A stretch of 64,000 nucleotides of DNA from Fibrella arboris (GTDB lineage Bacteria; Bacteroidota; Bacteroidia; Cytophagales; Spirosomataceae). Where the stretch lies: contig NZ_JBGGWE010000003.1 of assembly GCF_041321095.1 (NCBI RefSeq), forward strand, positions 186,001 through 250,000, given 5' to 3'. The translations under genes were made by a program, and so were the position numbers. The notes below the pieces were generated by a model, which was not told where the DNA came from, did not search any database, and saw only the letters and a list, made by a program, of their open reading frames with translations. Of the stretch, positions 8,660 through 17,887 are shown piece by piece (within the stretch, counting starts at the first letter, position 1; each line of letters starts with the position of its first letter).

Positions 8660-9493
8660 ATGCCCTACTTCCACAACACCACAGTTCTACTCACCGGCGC
8701 GGGGTCGGGAATCGGGCGCGAACTGGCCCGGCAGGCAATGCAACAGGGCGCAGAAGTCATTGCGACCGATGTGAACGAAATGACGCTGGCCGAAACGAAC
8801 CGGCTGGCTGGCGGGACGCTACGTACCCATCCCCTCGACGTGGCAGACGCCGTTGCGATTCAGCAGTTTGCCAGTGATCTGCTTCCATCGCTCAATCCGG
8901 CGCACCGGCTCATCCTGCTCAACAACGCGGGGGTGGCGCTGGGCAGCGGGCCTTTTGCGCAAACGCATCTCGATGATTTCGAGTGGCTGCTGACCATTAA
9001 TTTGTGGGGAGTCATCCGAATGACCAAGGCATTTCTGCCGTTCATGCTGAAGCATAACCAGGGTCACATCGTCAACATCAGCAGTGTTTTCGGGCTGGCG
9101 GGCGTAGAAAACCAGTCGGCCTACTGCACGGCTAAGTTCGGAGTCCGGGGGTTCTCCGATGTGCTTCGGATGGAATTGATGGATACGGACATCCAGGTTT
9201 CCTGCGTGCATCCGGGTGGGATCAGCACCAGTATCGCAGCCGCTGCCCGCCGGGGTCAAGGCGGTTTCGTGACCGACGATATGCACAAGCAAAGTACGGC
9301 CAGCTTTGCCAAAGCAGCCAAAATAACCCCGCAGGAAGCGGCCCGGGTCATCCTCGACGGTGTAGCCCGACGAAAAGCGCGAATACTGATCGGTAACGAT
9401 GCCCGCCAGATCGAGTGGATCACCCGCCTCTTTCCTACCAGGTACGTGGCCATGCTCCGAAAACGTATTCACAAGGCGTTTGAAACGAGTTAA
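8660..9493 (+). CDS. SDR family NAD(P)-dependent oxidoreductase
   Basis: A classical short-chain dehydrogenase of 277 residues: cofactor motif TGAGSGIG at about 12-19, acidic DV at the end of strand 2, NNAG near 92, catalytic serine in ISSVFGLAG near 140, and YCTAK (Tyr near 154, Lys four later). The C-terminus keeps a basic, hydrophobic stretch (RLFPTRYVAMLRKRI), resembling membrane-associated acylglycerone/retinol-like SDRs. Substrate is not known. It is convergent with the acyl-ACP desaturase gene, with a 27-bp gap. Confidence 0.9.
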   Translation: MPYFHNTTVLLTGAGSGIGRELARQAMQQGAEVIATDVNEMTLAETNRLAGGTLRTHPLDVADAVAIQQFASDLLPSLNPAHRLILLNNAGVALGSGPFAQTHLDDFEWLLTINLWGVIRMTKAFLPFMLKHNQGHIVNISSVFGLAGVENQSAYCTAKFGVRGFSDVLRMELMDTDIQVSCVHPGGISTSIAAAARRGQGGFVTDDMHKQSTASFAKAAKITPQEAARVILDGVARRKARILIGNDARQIEWITRLFPTRYVAMLRKRIHKAFETS

Positions 9494-9520
9494 AGCGCTC
9501 AATTCGTGCGCCTTAACCGT

Positions 9521-10486
9521 TTAAGCTATCCAGCTGAATTCGTAGGCAAGCTCCGGCGTTTTAGTCCGCTCAGCCACACGGGCAAGGCGGGCAGGAAGGG
9601 CCATCAGGTAGTCGCGGGCCTTTTGTGCTTCGTCGTTCAGGCCACAGATGGCATCGATTTTCCAGTCTTTCAACAGCGACTGCATGATGGCAATGTAATC
9701 CTGAACGGTATACACGCCGAGACGCTGAGCCGCATCGGAGAAGTGGCTATAGGTTTCGCCCAGTTTAAAGCCCGATTCGCGCAGGAAATGAGCGGGCATA
9801 ACGATCTTTTTCCGCATCATGTCTTCAAACGCCAGCATCATATTCGACGGATCGAGCCCGAAAATTTCCTGCACAAACGACTTATACGCTTTGGCGTGGC
9901 GCATTTCATCGGCGGCAATAACGCCACACATCTGCGATAGCAACGTATTGCCGGCTTGTTTGGCCAGCGTTGCTGTACGGCGGTGCGATACGTTGGTGGC
10001 TAATTCCTGAAATGACGTGTACACAAAGTTGCGATACGGATCACGGCCGGTCTGAATGTCGAATCCGTCGGCAATAAGATACTGGGTTGATGTTTCCATG
10101 GCCCGCATATCTACCCGGCCCGAGAGGTACAGAAACTTGTTCAGCAGATCGCCGTGGCGGTTTTCTTCGGCCGTCCAGGCACGTACCCAGCGCGACCAGC
10201 CTTTCTGATCAGTCTGGTCGATGCCATCAACGTCCATCAGCCAGGATTCATAGGTGGGCAGGGCTTCTTCCGTGATGGTATCACCGATCAGTACGGCAAT
10301 GTAATCGTATGGCAGGGCTTCGGCTTGTTCACGCAAGTCGCGCACTTCGTCGAAGAACGTCGGCTTGGTTGAGTCGGGCAGAAAATCGGTAGGCTGCCAA
10401 TTGGTATCAATTGGCTTCAGGTAATCGGCCATGATCGTGTCGATCCTGGTACCAATAAACTGCATGACTTCGATTCGAGAATTCAT
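9521..10486 (-). CDS. Soluble acyl-ACP desaturase (di-iron)
   Basis: The 321-residue protein belongs to the plant-type stearoyl-ACP desaturase family, soluble ferritin-like di-iron enzymes that put a double bond into acyl chains on ACP. The two iron-binding repeats EENRH (about 107-111) and DEMRH (about 193-197) are clear, with the extra glutamates near 73 and 161 in the expected helices. It is divergent from plsC, the next step in phospholipid assembly, so both may serve membrane lipid composition. Electron donor genes are not adjacent. Confidence 0.9.
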   Translation of the reverse strand: MNSRIEVMQFIGTRIDTIMADYLKPIDTNWQPTDFLPDSTKPTFFDEVRDLREQAEALPYDYIAVLIGDTITEEALPTYESWLMDVDGIDQTDQKGWSRWVRAWTAEENRHGDLLNKFLYLSGRVDMRAMETSTQYLIADGFDIQTGRDPYRNFVYTSFQELATNVSHRRTATLAKQAGNTLLSQMCGVIAADEMRHAKAYKSFVQEIFGLDPSNMMLAFEDMMRKKIVMPAHFLRESGFKLGETYSHFSDAAQRLGVYTVQDYIAIMQSLLKDWKIDAICGLNDEAQKARDYLMALPARLARVAERTKTPELAYEFSWIA

Positions 10487-10591
10487 TGAGTTGTATCGCG
10501 TTACGGTAAGTATAGGCAGCCAGACGGTGTGACTACGGGCCTGTTACCAAGCTACTTTACGAAAAAAAGAAGCAAGAACGGGCTTATTACT

Positions 10592-10599
10592 TAATTTTG
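10592..10599 (+). promoter_or_regulatory. Candidate Bacteroidota -7 element upstream of plsC
   Basis: TAATTTTG fits the Bacteroidota primary sigma -7 consensus TAnnTTTG and lies 35 bp before the plsC start. No convincing TTG at -33 was seen, so this is tentative. Confidence 0.3.
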
Positions 10600-10634
10600 C
10601 GCGGTTAATGACAAGTTATTATTAGTATCAACGT

Positions 10635-11381
10635 TTGAAACGGGCTGCCGAATACCTGCTTAGTGCAGTTTATCTGATTTATTTCTCCCTGATCCTGCTG
10701 GTATTCCATGCGGCGCAGTTGATCGCTTTCACCCTGGGAGGACGGGCTGCACAGAAACCAGTGGCCGACTGGTTGAATCTCTCCATTATGCAAGGCTGGT
10801 TGCTAACCGGCTCGACCCACCGGTTCCGGTTCGAGTACACACCGCCAACCGACCGACCGCTTATTTTCGTGGCCAATCATCAGAGCATGTTCGATATCTC
10901 GCCGATTGGCTGGTATCTGCGGCGGTATACGCCGGTTTTTGTCTCGAAAATCGAGTTGGGCCGAGGCACACCCAGCGTGTCGTATAACCTGCGTAAGAGT
11001 GGGGCCGCGCTGGTAGACCGGACCGATCCCCGGCAGGCATTGAGTGAGATTGGGCGCCTGGGCCAACGCGTGAAGGAAGGTGTTTGTTCGGCCGTGATTT
11101 TTCCCGAAGGCACCCGCAGCCGTGATGGGCAATCAAAACCTTTTGCCGGGGCGGGGCTGGCTATTTTGCTCCGTAAATGCCCCAATGCCCTGATCGTGCC
11201 CATTGCCATCACTGGCACAGGTAAATTCAATCCGGAAGGTCTTTTTCCACTACGCCCCTTCAGCCACATGACCTGGACTGTTTTGCCGCCCATCGAGCCT
11301 GCCGGTCTGACCGGTGAGCAGGTAGCTGGTCAAACACAGGAGGCAATTATGGCCTACGTCCCTACTAAACAATCCGTCTGA
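10635..11381 (+). CDS. plsC: 1-acyl-sn-glycerol-3-phosphate acyltransferase (PlsC family)
   Basis: The enzyme adds the second acyl chain to lysophosphatidate to form phosphatidate. The 248-residue product begins with a membrane segment (about 8-33) and has the acyltransferase blocks: NHQSMFD (H82 and D87 of HX4D), a basic block around FVSKIELGRG, FPEGTRSRDG (about 156-165) and the VPIAITG block. I take the TTG at 10635 as start, since the next ATG would remove the membrane helix. The MaoC gene begins 14 bp downstream, so the two are very likely co-transcribed. Confidence 0.9.
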   Translation: MKRAAEYLLSAVYLIYFSLILLVFHAAQLIAFTLGGRAAQKPVADWLNLSIMQGWLLTGSTHRFRFEYTPPTDRPLIFVANHQSMFDISPIGWYLRRYTPVFVSKIELGRGTPSVSYNLRKSGAALVDRTDPRQALSEIGRLGQRVKEGVCSAVIFPEGTRSRDGQSKPFAGAGLAILLRKCPNALIVPIAITGTGKFNPEGLFPLRPFSHMTWTVLPPIEPAGLTGEQVAGQTQEAIMAYVPTKQSV

Positions 11382-11395
11382 CACCTGTCACTTCT

Positions 11396-11800
11396 ATGCA
11401 AGTTAACGATACCCACCAGCACGCCTTTCGCTTTTCGCAAGGCGACGTAATTGATTTTGCCCGCGTTACCGGCGATAATAATCCGCTTCACCTCGACGCT
11501 GACTTTGCGGCTCAAACCCCCTTTAAACGCCCGATCATTCACGGCATGCTGGGTGCCTGTATTTTCACAAAAGTGCTGGGCACCGAATTTCCTGGCTCGG
11601 GATCGGTCTATCTGGCGCAGACGCTGGATTTTCTGCGGCCCATGTTCGTCGATACCGATTATGAGGTAACGTTTACCGTGCAGTCTATTGATGCGGCGAA
11701 ACATACAGCGCAGATCCTCGGCGAGATCCGCGATGTACAGACGAAGAAAATTACCACCCGTGGGGTGGCTACGCTGATGCACAAAGAGAAGATTGGCTAA
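11396..11800 (+). CDS. MaoC family (R)-specific enoyl-CoA/ACP hydratase
   Basis: A hot-dog-fold protein of 134 residues with the MaoC/PhaJ catalytic signature: Asp27 and His32 within GDNNPLHLD, followed by RPIIHGML. Such hydratases act reversibly on trans-2-enoyl thioesters to give (R)-3-hydroxyacyl thioesters. Length equals that of single-domain PhaJ-like proteins. Linked to plsC with a 14-bp gap, it probably works in fatty acid supply or turnover; the exact chain length is unknown. Confidence 0.88.
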   Translation: MQVNDTHQHAFRFSQGDVIDFARVTGDNNPLHLDADFAAQTPFKRPIIHGMLGACIFTKVLGTEFPGSGSVYLAQTLDFLRPMFVDTDYEVTFTVQSIDAAKHTAQILGEIRDVQTKKITTRGVATLMHKEKIG

Positions 11801-11817
11801 TCCGCTTTGATGCAGGA

Positions 11818-11872
11818 GACCCGATCGACCCACTGAACAGGCCATCTCAGCCTTGCGTTGGTTGATCGGGTC
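11818..11872 (+). terminator. Imperfect hairpin after the MaoC gene
   Basis: GACCCGATCGACC at 11818-11830 can pair with 11860-11872 through 13 bases with one G-T pair and a 29-nt loop, 18 bp after the stop. No clean T run follows, so the terminator role is probable rather than certain. Confidence 0.45.
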
Positions 11873-12190
11873 GGGGCACCGTGTTTTCCTGTTAGCGCAC
11901 AGGCCACCCGGTCATCGACACTACTTCTACTTGTATCAATTAGTCTGGCGTCGAAACGCGCGGCAGCTAAGGTGCTCGCTGGATGCCGCGCGAGCCTGGT
12001 CGCTAGTGGCCACGCTAAAACATCCCATATAGCTGTTTATAGCCGGCCAATCCATAAAATTTACGCCCGGGGAGGTGATGCTGGCATAAAAATGGCTACT
12101 GATTCTATGGACTAACTCCTTTGGAAAAATCGACGGCGAGCTATTACGTAGTACTCGATCAGACCAGTCAGGGCCGTACCAGGAGTAGAT
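11873..12190. other. Intergenic stretch, no supported gene
   Basis: Together with the hairpin before it, about 390 bp separate the MaoC gene from the large surface protein. One short reading frame runs through it but has no recognisable domain, start context or codon pattern. The stretch presumably holds the promoter of the surface protein, but I could not pick out a clear -7 element. Confidence 0.5.
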
Positions 12191-15100
12191 ATGATGACTA
12201 GATTTACGTTTGAACAGTATGGCTTGAGACGACCCTGGCTGGTTATTTTACTCTTTCTGGTTGGACAGTTCATCGCGCTATCCGCTGCTCAGGCCACTCA
12301 CTTTCGCTATGGCAATCTGACCTGGCGCCAATTACCCTCCGACGCTTCAGGCCGTACTATTGAGTTTAAACTCACCATGGGGTTCCGGCTGGGGTATTTC
12401 ACGCCGACACCAACGGTTGGCTCTACGGTGACCAATACCAGCGCCAATTCCGGGGCGGCGTTTAATTATGGGGATGGAACATCTATCTCTGTTTTCGATT
12501 TCACGGTAACGACGGTCAATGCAGCCGACGATTATCTGTACGGCGAAGCTACGCTCACGCATACGTTCAGCACAACCGGTAACGTGACCGCGTTTATCGA
12601 GTCGAGTGCCCGGCTCAATTCGTTACAGAACAATGCAGGTGGCCGATACCGGATCACGTCGCTGGTCAATGTGGGCAGTAACAATGCGAATCTGCCGCCT
12701 TCATCGACCCTGCCCCCCATCGTTAACCTGCCGGTGAGTCAGTCGGCGGCTACTTTTACGGTCCCTGCAACGGATCCAGATGGTAACCCCCTCACCTTCA
12801 GCCTGGCCACGGCTGCCGACCTGGGCGCCACGTCGTATACCTTTACGCAGCCAACGGGCTTTTCGATATCAGCAGCCGGCGTAGCCACGCTCGATACCCG
12901 GTCGCCCAAAGCGGTCAACCAGTTGTACAATGCCATTATAAAAATCTCAGATGGCAAGTCATTCGTGGTCATCGATTTTCTTATCAAGATCGTGGCGGCC
13001 AGCGACCCGCCGGTTTTTGTGTATGGGGGTATAACACCGGCCAATAACTCCACGATCCAGACCTACGTTGGCTGCCCGATCAACTTCACCGTTCGGGCCA
13101 CCGATACGGACCCAACCAGTAACACCATTACGCTACAGGGGGTAGGGTTGCCAGCCGGCGCCGCCTTTTCGCCCGTTACAGGCTCCAACACGGTAACATC
13201 TGCGTTCAGTTTTACGCCAACCACCGAGGGTACGTCGGTAACATCTTTTTTTGCCCAGGACAACGTGGGGAATCAGGTTATCACCTCGGTTACCTTCCGG
13301 GTGCTTCAGCCTATGCTGACAAGCAGGGCGCCGGCCGTTTGCGTGGGAAATGCGATCAGCTTAACGGCAACACCCGGAACAAGCGCCTCCGGGGTCACGA
13401 CCTATACGTTTAGGGGGCCCAGTGGTGTTATTGGCTCGCCCGGCACGAGCAGCACAGCTACCGTCAACGGGCTGACTGCGGGCGTGTATACGTTCAGCGT
13501 GACAACAGCCAACTCGATCAATTCGAGTTCGGCCTGTACCAGTACAGCTACTACGTCGGTCACTGTTGACGCACCACCAACCGTTACCCTGTCTAACTCT
13601 GGCACGCTGACCTGCTTAGTGACCAGCAATACGCTAACCGCCGCCAGTAGTACGTCTGGCACCAGCTATGCCTTTTCGGGGCCGGGGCTAAGCCAGACAA
13701 GCGCCGCCAATACGGCGGTGGTCACGCAGGCGGGCACTTATACGGTGGTTGTCACAACGGCCAGTGGTTGCACGGCGGTAGCCACGACGACCGTCTTCAG
13801 CAACACAGCAACGCCAGTTGCGCCAACAGCCACCGTAACGGCTCAACCCAGTTGTACACTGGCGACAGGCACCATTACCGTCAGTGCACCCACAGGCTCT
13901 GGCCTGACCTACAGCCTTGACGGAGCAACCTATACCAACACCACAGGCGTATTTACCGGGGTGGCGGCGGGCAGTTATTCGGTCACCGTGCGCAATACAG
14001 CGAGTGGCTGTGTGTCGCCAGTTACATCCGTGACGGTCAATGCGCAGCCCCCAGTACCAGCAGCTCCGACGGCAAGCGTGACCTCACAGCCGACCTGTAC
14101 TACCCCTACCGGAACAATTACGATCACGGCTCCCACAGGTACCGGACTGACGTACAGTATTGACGGAAGCACCTACGTGGGCACGACCGTTTTTTCGGGT
14201 GTTGCGCCAGGGTCCTATGCCGTGACCGTCCGCAATAGCAGTGGGTGTATCTCTGCCGCCACAACGGTGACTGTCAATCCGGCTTTACTCGCTTCTGCCG
14301 CCCCAACGGCTACCGTAACCGCCCAGCCTACCTGCACACTGGCCACAGGCACGATCACCATTACAGCCCCTACGGGTCTAAACTTTTCGTATAGTATAGA
14401 CGGGGTGAACTACACGAATACGTCGGGCATTTTTACCGGTGTAGTCCCTGGTGTGTATTCGGTGACGGATCGAAATACGATTGGTTGTATATCAACGGCT
14501 ACCTCCGTCACGGTGACGGCCCAGCCCCCCACCCCAGCGGCTCCTTCCGTTAGCTTGCTACAGCCCAGTTGTACGCTGGCGACGGGCACCATTAGCGTTA
14601 CAGCCCCCACAGGCACGGGGCTGACTTACAGTATCAACGGAACCACCTACACTAACACTACAGGCATTTTCTCAGGCGTGGCCCCCGGGTCGTACTCAGT
14701 CACCGTGCGTACCAGTAGCGGCTGCACCTCAGCGCCTACGGCCGTGACGGTCAACCCGCAGCCCCCCACCCCGGTAGCGCCAACAGCTACCGTAACGGCT
14801 CAACCCAGCTGCACACTGGCGACAGGCACCATTACGATCACGGCTCCCACGGGCTCTGGCCTGACCTACAGCATTGACGGAACCACATACACGAATACGA
14901 CAGGCGTATTTACCGGGGTGCCACCCGGATCGTATTCGGTCACCGTACGCAACGGCAGCGGCTGCCTATCACCTGCCACGTCGGTAACCGTAAATGCGCA
15001 ACCTGCCACGCCTTCCGCTCCAACCGTGAGTGTGTCTTCTCAACCCAGTTGCACACTGGCGACGGGCACAATCACTATTACGGCACCTACCGGAGCAGGG

Positions 15101-16294
15101 TTAACGTACAGTATAGATGGCACAAACTACACCAACACGACGGGTATTTATACAGGTGTGCCACCCGGATCGTATTCAGTGACTGTGCGTACCAGTAGCG
15201 GTTGTACGTCAGCGGCTACCTCTGTCACGGTGACGGCCCAGCCTGCTACACCACCAGCCCCAACGGCTACCGTAACGGCTCAACCCAACTGTACGCTGAC
15301 CACGGGCACGATCACCGTTACAGCCCCCACAGGCACAGGGCTGACTTACAGTATCAACGGAACCACCTACACTAACACTACAGGCATTTTCTCAGGCGTG
15401 GCCCCCGGGTCGTACTCAGTCACCGTGCGTACCAGTAGCGGCTGCACCTCAGCGCCTACGGCCGTGACGGTCAACCCGCAGCCCCCCACCCCGGTAGCGC
15501 CAACAGCTACCGTAACGGCTCAACCCAATTGCACACTGGCAACAGGCACCATTAGCGTCAGTGCACCTACCGGTACAGGTTTAACCTACAGCATTGACGG
15601 AGCAACCTATACCAATACTACTGGCCTTTTCTCGGGGGTAACGCCGGGGGTATATGCCGTTACTGTGCGCAATGCAAGTGGCTGTACATCGCCGTCTACC
15701 TCCGTCACCGTCAACGTGCAGCCTTCTACCCCTACCTTAACCCTTAACTCCGCCACACTTTGCGCTGGTCAGTCTGTGACTCTCACGGTAACCGGGTGCA
15801 GCGGGGGAACACTGCAATGGAGCACAGGAAGTACCGCCTCGTCAATTATGATCACTCCCCTGGTAACAACCCGCTATTCGGTGACGTGTCTGGCAGCCAG
15901 TGGCTGCTCTGCTACTACTTCGCAGACGGTCGTTGTCAGACCTACGCCTGCTTACACCCAACAGCCCACCGTAACGCTGGCCACCTGTCGGGGGGGCACG
16001 GCAAATCAGGATGCCAGCATCAGTTTCACAACCTTGCAGAATACCGAACGCGCCGATTTGCTGGCAGCCAGTAGCTATACTGGCGGACCTGCTTACGGAG
16101 CCGTCAGCAATCGGCTGGTTTCGGGCGGTGCAGTTAGCTTTAGTGGGCTCGCTAATCCAGTCTCCAGTCAGGCGTATACCGTTCGGTTATTCAGTGCGGG
16201 TGGCCTCTGCACAGTCGATGTGCCGCTGACGCTGTTGAGTACCGACTGTCGCTGTTCGGGCTGCCCAAACATCAGGCTACAAATGGGGAAATGA
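12191..16294 (+). CDS. Large secreted surface protein with eight SprB-like tandem modules
   Basis: A 1367-residue exported protein, rich in Thr, Ser and Ala. Residues 1-36 form a signal peptide (WLVILLFLVGQFIALSAAQA). The first 280 residues hold a beta-rich N-terminal domain (ATHFRYGNLTW) and a cadherin/Ig-like module, then two or three further Ig-like modules with paired Cys. Eight tandem modules of about 80 residues follow (about 544-1181), then a final Ig-like domain. Each module has the pattern CTLATGTITITAPTG ... YSIDGTTYTNTTG ... GSYSVTVR ... GC, resembling SprB/gliding-associated repeats. The C-terminus (CRCSGCPNIRLQMGK) is short and Cys-rich; I do not recognise a classical type IX secretion C-terminal domain. 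Likely an adhesin, but this is inference. Either of two adjacent ATGs (12191, 12194) may be used. Confidence 0.8.
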   Translation: MMTRFTFEQYGLRRPWLVILLFLVGQFIALSAAQATHFRYGNLTWRQLPSDASGRTIEFKLTMGFRLGYFTPTPTVGSTVTNTSANSGAAFNYGDGTSISVFDFTVTTVNAADDYLYGEATLTHTFSTTGNVTAFIESSARLNSLQNNAGGRYRITSLVNVGSNNANLPPSSTLPPIVNLPVSQSAATFTVPATDPDGNPLTFSLATAADLGATSYTFTQPTGFSISAAGVATLDTRSPKAVNQLYNAIIKISDGKSFVVIDFLIKIVAASDPPVFVYGGITPANNSTIQTYVGCPINFTVRATDTDPTSNTITLQGVGLPAGAAFSPVTGSNTVTSAFSFTPTTEGTSVTSFFAQDNVGNQVITSVTFRVLQPMLTSRAPAVCVGNAISLTATPGTSASGVTTYTFRGPSGVIGSPGTSSTATVNGLTAGVYTFSVTTANSINSSSACTSTATTSVTVDAPPTVTLSNSGTLTCLVTSNTLTAASSTSGTSYAFSGPGLSQTSAANTAVVTQAGTYTVVVTTASGCTAVATTTVFSNTATPVAPTATVTAQPSCTLATGTITVSAPTGSGLTYSLDGATYTNTTGVFTGVAAGSYSVTVRNTASGCVSPVTSVTVNAQPPVPAAPTASVTSQPTCTTPTGTITITAPTGTGLTYSIDGSTYVGTTVFSGVAPGSYAVTVRNSSGCISAATTVTVNPALLASAAPTATVTAQPTCTLATGTITITAPTGLNFSYSIDGVNYTNTSGIFTGVVPGVYSVTDRNTIGCISTATSVTVTAQPPTPAAPSVSLLQPSCTLATGTISVTAPTGTGLTYSINGTTYTNTTGIFSGVAPGSYSVTVRTSSGCTSAPTAVTVNPQPPTPVAPTATVTAQPSCTLATGTITITAPTGSGLTYSIDGTTYTNTTGVFTGVPPGSYSVTVRNGSGCLSPATSVTVNAQPATPSAPTVSVSSQPSCTLATGTITITAPTGAGLTYSIDGTNYTNTTGIYTGVPPGSYSVTVRTSSGCTSAATSVTVTAQPATPPAPTATVTAQPNCTLTTGTITVTAPTGTGLTYSINGTTYTNTTGIFSGVAPGSYSVTVRTSSGCTSAPTAVTVNPQPPTPVAPTATVTAQPNCTLATGTISVSAPTGTGLTYSIDGATYTNTTGLFSGVTPGVYAVTVRNASGCTSPSTSVTVNVQPSTPTLTLNSATLCAGQSVTLTVTGCSGGTLQWSTGSTASSIMITPLVTTRYSVTCLAASGCSATTSQTVVVRPTPAYTQQPTVTLATCRGGTANQDASISFTTLQNTERADLLAASSYTGGPAYGAVSNRLVSGGAVSFSGLANPVSSQAYTVRLFSAGGLCTVDVPLTLLSTDCRCSGCPNIRLQMGK
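13820..15735 (+). repeat. Eight tandem 240-bp coding repeats
   Basis: Repeat units are 237-240 bp and stay in register. Units 4 and 7 share an uninterrupted identical block of 190 bp (14618-14807 and 15338-15527, offset 720 bp, exactly three units), whereas other unit pairs differ at many third positions. This points to recent gene conversion or block duplication. Confidence 0.88.
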
Positions 16295-16368
16295 GTCTGC
16301 TCTCTCCCGGCGCAGCAGCCAATGTCAACAGCTAAACAACGTACCTGAGTGGTAGCACGAGGCTACGA

Positions 16369-17661
16369 TTAACTCTTCCGCGACTTACCGGCAATGGCGG
16401 TAATCGCGGCAACCAGCCGGTCGAGGTCTTTGGGTGAATGATAGACATGGGGCGTTACCCGAACACCGTGGATATTCTCCCAGTCGATGCCGACTGTGTG
16501 AATCTTGTATTTGCCCATCAACTGGCTATCCACTTCGGTCGCTTTCAGGCCGTCGATAGAAAATAACCCCACGGCCCCCGCCCACTCGGGCTTGAGCGAC
16601 GTATGGATTTTCACGCCGGGTACATCCCGAACGCGCTCCATCCAGTAGTTTTTCAGGTAGTGTGCCCGGGCGAACTTCCGGGCCGAGCCAATACCATTAT
16701 GAAAATCAACGGCGGTACCGATGGCCATTTCTGAGGCAAATGATCGCGTACCCAGGCTCTCGAACTTGCGAATATCAGGGCCATCGGGCTCGTTGTTGGA
16801 GAGCAGCGCCCATACGTCCCTGATCCTGTTCTGTTTCACATACAGCATACCGCTACCAAAGGGGGCACCCAGCCATTTATGCAGGCTGGTCGCGTAATAA
16901 TCACAACCGAGGTCGGGAATGGTAAAATCGAACAGGGCAAACGAGTGAGCACCGTCGGCAATGACCTCGATACCGCGTTTGTGGGCTTCATCGGCGATCT
17001 TCCGAACGGGCATTACCTGGCCAATCCAGTTGATCATATGGGTAATGTGTACTACCTTGGTTTTCGACGTAAACGCCTTGACATATTGATCAACCAGCGC
17101 CGCCTCATTTTCGCTGGGAAGTTCCAGGTTCAGAAAAACCAGCTTGATGCCGTCCCGTTTTTCGCGCTGTTTCCAGGCGTTGAGCATATTAGGGTAGTCC
17201 TGTTTGGTTAGCACCACCTCGTCGCCGGGTTTCAGGTTCAGGCCAAAAATGACGGTGTTCAGTCCTTCGGTGGCATTGCGGTTAATGGCGATTTCTTCCG
17301 ACGAACAACCAGCCAGATCGGCCAGTTTCTCGCGCAGGGCTTCGCGACCCTGGTCCAGAATGCGCCACATATAGTAGGAGGGTGCTTCATTACTGTATTG
17401 ATAAAACCGGATGTGGGCATCCTGCACCACTTTGGGCTGCGGGCAAACCCCGCCATTGTTCAGGTTCAATATGTTGGGCGACACCGTATATTCCGCCTTG
17501 ATACGCGCCCAGAAGTCTTCATCCTGCGCCCATTCCAACGGTGATTTCAGGCCAGCGTCAGGCAGCGAATGACCAATCACTTGGGGCAAAAAAGGTGGCA
17601 GTGTAAGCGCCCCCGTAGCGGCGGCGGCTGTTTGGCGAAGAAAATGCCTGCGAGAAGTCAT
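16369..17661 (-). CDS. Tat-exported class V aminotransferase-fold PLP enzyme (isopenicillin N epimerase-like)
   Basis: A 430-residue protein with a twin-arginine signal at the N-terminus (TSRRHFLRQ followed by an Ala-rich hydrophobic stretch), indicating export of a folded, cofactor-loaded enzyme. The body is a fold-type I PLP protein of the class V / CefD-like group. The PLP lysine is K262 in SLHKWLG, preceded by DGAHSFALFD, where Asp binds the pyridine nitrogen. The frame is open upstream of 17661, but the ATG there starts exactly at the Tat signal. It is divergent from another Tat-exported enzyme, so they may share control. The reaction (desulfurase, epimerase or lyase) cannot be told from sequence. 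Confidence 0.85.
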   Translation of the reverse strand: MTSRRHFLRQTAAAATGALTLPPFLPQVIGHSLPDAGLKSPLEWAQDEDFWARIKAEYTVSPNILNLNNGGVCPQPKVVQDAHIRFYQYSNEAPSYYMWRILDQGREALREKLADLAGCSSEEIAINRNATEGLNTVIFGLNLKPGDEVVLTKQDYPNMLNAWKQREKRDGIKLVFLNLELPSENEAALVDQYVKAFTSKTKVVHITHMINWIGQVMPVRKIADEAHKRGIEVIADGAHSFALFDFTIPDLGCDYYATSLHKWLGAPFGSGMLYVKQNRIRDVWALLSNNEPDGPDIRKFESLGTRSFASEMAIGTAVDFHNGIGSARKFARAHYLKNYWMERVRDVPGVKIHTSLKPEWAGAVGLFSIDGLKATEVDSQLMGKYKIHTVGIDWENIHGVRVTPHVYHSPKDLDRLVAAITAIAGKSRKS

Positions 17662-17887
17662 AAGTAGCTGGTTGATGGAGAGGTCATCCGTAAAATAACG
17701 GAATAAAATTAGGCAAACAGAAACAACTACTATGAATTTCTTTGGCATCGGCGCCCTATTTTCGTGCCTTACTCAGGTGCTGTTCTTATCAACTGCATCG
17801 TGGCCCGAGTTGCTTCGCGCTATAGACCACGATGCAATACACGCAAATTCAGCAGTTTACCCAAATACAACCAATCATCAACAAATC

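Noticed and set aside
11858..12115. 85-codon open frame in the gap before the large surface protein
   Set aside because: No domain, signal or paralogue, poor start context, and it begins within a hairpin; likely chance.
13402..14616. Several minus-strand open frames within the repetitive surface gene
   Set aside because: They recur with the 240-bp repeat period and are antisense shadows of the Thr/Ser-rich modules.
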